A stretch of 33,121 bases of DNA from NCBI GenBank assembly GCA_015064635.1, contig SVRV01000030.1, positions 1 through 33,121 of the forward strand. Direction: 5' to 3'. Origin of the DNA: Oscillospiraceae bacterium (lineage in GTDB: Bacteria; Bacillota; Clostridia; Oscillospirales; SIG627). A program made the translations under genes and the position numbers. The notes beneath the pieces were generated by a model. The model searched no databases. It had not been told where the DNA came from and was given only the letters and a program-made list of their open reading frames with translations. Each line of letters starts with the position of its first letter. The stretch's first letter is position 1. Below are positions 31,443 through 33,121 of the stretch, piece after piece.

Positions 31443-31471
31443 GAGTCAAAAGCCTAAAAAGCCTTTGACTC
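31443..31471 (-). terminator. Terminator of polysaccharide deacetylase gene
   Basis: An 8-bp stem GAGTCAAA/TTTGACTC around a 13-base loop. On the minus strand it is followed by CATTTTTTT, giving a usable U-tract. Confidence 0.75.
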
Positions 31472-31482
31472 AAAACTGCATT

Positions 31483-32190
31483 TTAAAGAAGCACCTCTTT
31501 GTTTGTACCGTAGAAAATATCCACTCTACCCGAAATAAGCTTAAAGAACTCCTCTAATCTTACCCAGTAATCCGACCCGAGATCCATCTCGTAGGAATGT
31601 CCCCAGATATAAAATATTTTCGGTGCTTCGGTCTTTAAAGCAACAAATTCCTCACCAAGCTTCATCATACTGTCAAGCTGTATATAGTACACTGAAGGAT
31701 TGAAGCGGAACAGATTTTCCTGAAGGTCAAAATTATTCGTGGAGGTAATGGTACGGCTGTATTTTATTCCGGTATTATTTTTTATAATCTCCGCCACACG
31801 GTCATCGTTGTTGACACCTCCGCAAGGGTACGCCATGCCAATGACCTCATATCCCGCAAGCTCCGAAAGGTTAAGTCTATCCCTTTCAACCTGTCGGATA
31901 ACCTCTTCGTCTTCAAGTCCGGTAAGGTTCGGATGTGTCAGAGTGTGTGCGGCAATTTCATGCCCCTCGTATATTGCTTTTACATCCTCGGGATGTACCT
32001 TGTAATGTGAGATGCGCATTCCGTCGCCACGTACCAGCATTCCCTTTCTACCAAGCAGCTCGGAATTGAGATTGAAGGTTGCCTTCAATCCGTATTTGTT
32101 AAGCAGCTCTATAAGTCTTATATCCTGAGTTACGCCATCATCAAAGCTGAAGGTTACTGCCTTCTTTTTTTGTGAATTGATAAAATTCAT
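31483..32190 (-). CDS. Polysaccharide deacetylase (CE4/NodB type)
   Basis: A 235-aa NodB-fold deacetylase removing N-acetyl (or O-acetyl) groups from glycans such as peptidoglycan. Motif 1 TFSFDDG (D17 and D18), motif 2 HTLTHP (H82 and H86 for the metal), motif 3 about MAYPCGG (RxxPxG-like with R replaced), and a late WGHSYE motif with His. No signal peptide, so it either acts inside the cell or leaves by another route. AAAGGAG with a 7-base spacer. Second gene after the glycerophosphodiesterase (13-bp gap), with a terminator behind it. Confidence 0.88.
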   Translation of the reverse strand: MNFINSQKKKAVTFSFDDGVTQDIRLIELLNKYGLKATFNLNSELLGRKGMLVRGDGMRISHYKVHPEDVKAIYEGHEIAAHTLTHPNLTGLEDEEVIRQVERDRLNLSELAGYEVIGMAYPCGGVNNDDRVAEIIKNNTGIKYSRTITSTNNFDLQENLFRFNPSVYYIQLDSMMKLGEEFVALKTEAPKIFYIWGHSYEMDLGSDYWVRLEEFFKLISGRVDIFYGTNKEVLL

Positions 32191-32203
32191 ATAGTTTCTC
32201 CTT

Positions 32204-32980
32204 TTATTTGTGAAGCCCTTTTCTTCTTAAGATTTCAAGCACCTCGTCGGGATTGTTGCAAGTAATAAGCTCTATTCCAAGCTCCAGAGCGGCATCTATT
32301 GCCTCCTCATCCTTAACGGATGCAGGTGCCCAAATGCGTATGCCTGTTTTTTTATGAAATTCATTTACTTCCTCTACGGAAAGCTCTCCACGAAAAACAC
32401 AAGCGCAGTAACCAAAGCTGTATATAGGCAATTCGCATCCCTCGGTCTGCAAAACGCTTTCGGGATAAAACAGGTGTTGTTTATATCTGCCGTTATATGT
32501 CTTATACACATATTCATTAAGCTTCTGATTAAAGCTGTTTATAACACAGCGGTCTGCAAAGTTAAACTCCTCAACCATGGCAATAATTTTGTCGCAGGTG
32601 CTATAAGCCACATTCTCCCAACCGCTTACAGGGTACTCCTTGAATTCAAGGTCAAGGGTCATGGCAGGATGGTCTTTTACCAGCTCGAAAAGCTCCCTCA
32701 AAGTAGGTATCTGCTCGCCTCTGCCCGCATCAAGCAGCTTCAATTCTGCAAGGGTATAATTGCACACCTTACCACTTCCGTTGGTTGTACGCTCAAGGGT
32801 AGCATCATGAATGAGAACAAGCTCACCGTCACGGGTTATTCTAACGTCGGTTTCTATCTGGTCTACACCCAGCTTTACAGCCTCTCTGAAAGCCAACATT
32901 GTGTTTTCGGGGAATTTGGCACAAAAGCCTCGATGTGCCGCAACGTAAATGTTTTTATTGCTTTGAGTCCAGTAGTTCAT
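32204..32980 (-). CDS. Glycerophosphodiester phosphodiesterase (GDPD)
   Basis: A 258-aa TIM-barrel phosphodiesterase that splits glycerophosphodiesters to glycerol-3-phosphate and an alcohol. HRGxxxxxPENT box (H16, R17, E25, N26, T27), metal residues E43 and D45 in QIETDVR, and catalytic H58 in LIHDATLERTTNG. Cytoplasmic type (UgpQ-like): no signal peptide. AGGAGG lies 9 bases before the ATG. First gene of a pair with the deacetylase; a structured leader precedes it. Confidence 0.93.
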   Translation of the reverse strand: MNYWTQSNKNIYVAAHRGFCAKFPENTMLAFREAVKLGVDQIETDVRITRDGELVLIHDATLERTTNGSGKVCNYTLAELKLLDAGRGEQIPTLRELFELVKDHPAMTLDLEFKEYPVSGWENVAYSTCDKIIAMVEEFNFADRCVINSFNQKLNEYVYKTYNGRYKQHLFYPESVLQTEGCELPIYSFGYCACVFRGELSVEEVNEFHKKTGIRIWAPASVKDEEAIDAALELGIELITCNNPDEVLEILRRKGLHK

Positions 32981-33007
32981 AATATGTAACCTCCTATAGC
33001 CGAAGAG

Positions 33008-33085
33008 AGCCGAACTCTTGTCGGTTTCAAGGGTGATTTTCGTCCCTATCTTCGTTACTTTCCCTTGTAATACATAAAGTATTAC
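33008..33085 (-). promoter_or_regulatory. Structured leader upstream of GDPD gene
   Basis: Read on the minus strand: hairpin GTAATAC-TTTAT-GTATTAC (33085-33067), then CAAGGG (33067-33062), which can pair with CCCTTG (33033-33028) or compete with a local AGGG/CCCT stem, then AAGAG-TTCGGCT-CTCTT with a CCG/CGG base, just before AGGAGG. I do not recognise the RNA family. It could be a cis-regulatory leader or another intergenic repeat. The window ends 36 bases further on, so the promoter is not identified. Confidence 0.4.
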
Positions 33086-33121
33086 TTCGGAAAAGATGCC
33101 TTGATATGAACAAAAATTACC

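Noticed and set aside
32354-32989. 211-codon open frame antisense to the GDPD gene
   Set aside because: Shadow of a clear enzyme gene; no ribosome site or domain.

Overview
This window looks like the chromosome of an anaerobic, endospore-forming Clostridia, probably an uncultured gut Oscillospirales-type bacterium. The indicators are pyruvate:ferredoxin oxidoreductase, the SCIFF peptide with its radical SAM maturase (close to a Clostridia signature), a 24-residue SpoVM-like sporulation peptide, type II pantothenate kinase, strong AGGAGG ribosome binding sites, A+T-rich consensus promoters with 17-base spacers, and many tight intrinsic terminators. The taxonomic placement is inference from gene content.

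Layout. 1-772 has no credible protein gene. It is a mosaic of short hairpins with different stems joined by ATTCCAT-like or ATTTCAT-like linkers, bracketed by a perfect 127-bp direct repeat and containing a tRNA-Ser 3'-end-like fragment. 773-3630 (minus) is an operon of a MerR/GyrI-type regulator with a 19-base-spacer promoter, a DMT permease and a beta-helix GH28-like protein. 3680-5774 (minus) is a COG2509-type flavoprotein plus xpt. 5820-6140 holds a 30-bp palindrome and a degenerate duplication of the 3' end and terminator of the next gene, PFOR (6129-9707, minus). 9844-11481 (plus) has a NERD protein and a sugar isomerase-like TIM barrel. 11465-12717 (minus) is a secreted LRR/SLH surface protein, and 12765-14367 (plus) an orphan sugar-binding lipoprotein. 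14379-16665 (minus) holds an XRE-HTH/phosphoglucosamine mutase fusion overlapping an acetyltransferase-like beta-helix gene. 16846-21470 (plus) has a three-S1-domain protein, mtaB, and an OmpR-type response regulator with its histidine kinase.

21527-26744 (minus) is the operon glyA-rarA-mscL-DUF2156-beta-helix protein, with very short gaps or ATGA overlaps. 26764-30664 (plus) carries coaW, the SCIFF precursor scfA, a terminator/attenuator, the maturase scfB and a PLP decarboxylase-fold gene coupled by TAATG. tRNA-Lys(UUU) follows, then a 64-aa unknown gene convergent with spoVM and a 48-aa two-helix membrane peptide. The right end (minus) has a glycerophosphodiester phosphodiesterase and a polysaccharide deacetylase behind a structured leader that runs to the window edge.

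The strongest candidates for something undescribed are the HTH-GlmM fusion with a palindrome in its own promoter, the SCIFF precursor with Gly after the fifth core Cys (where I recall the thioether acceptor Thr) plus a seventh Cys, the constant-linker/variable-stem hairpin array at the left edge, and the repeated use of terminator stems to encode stop codons.
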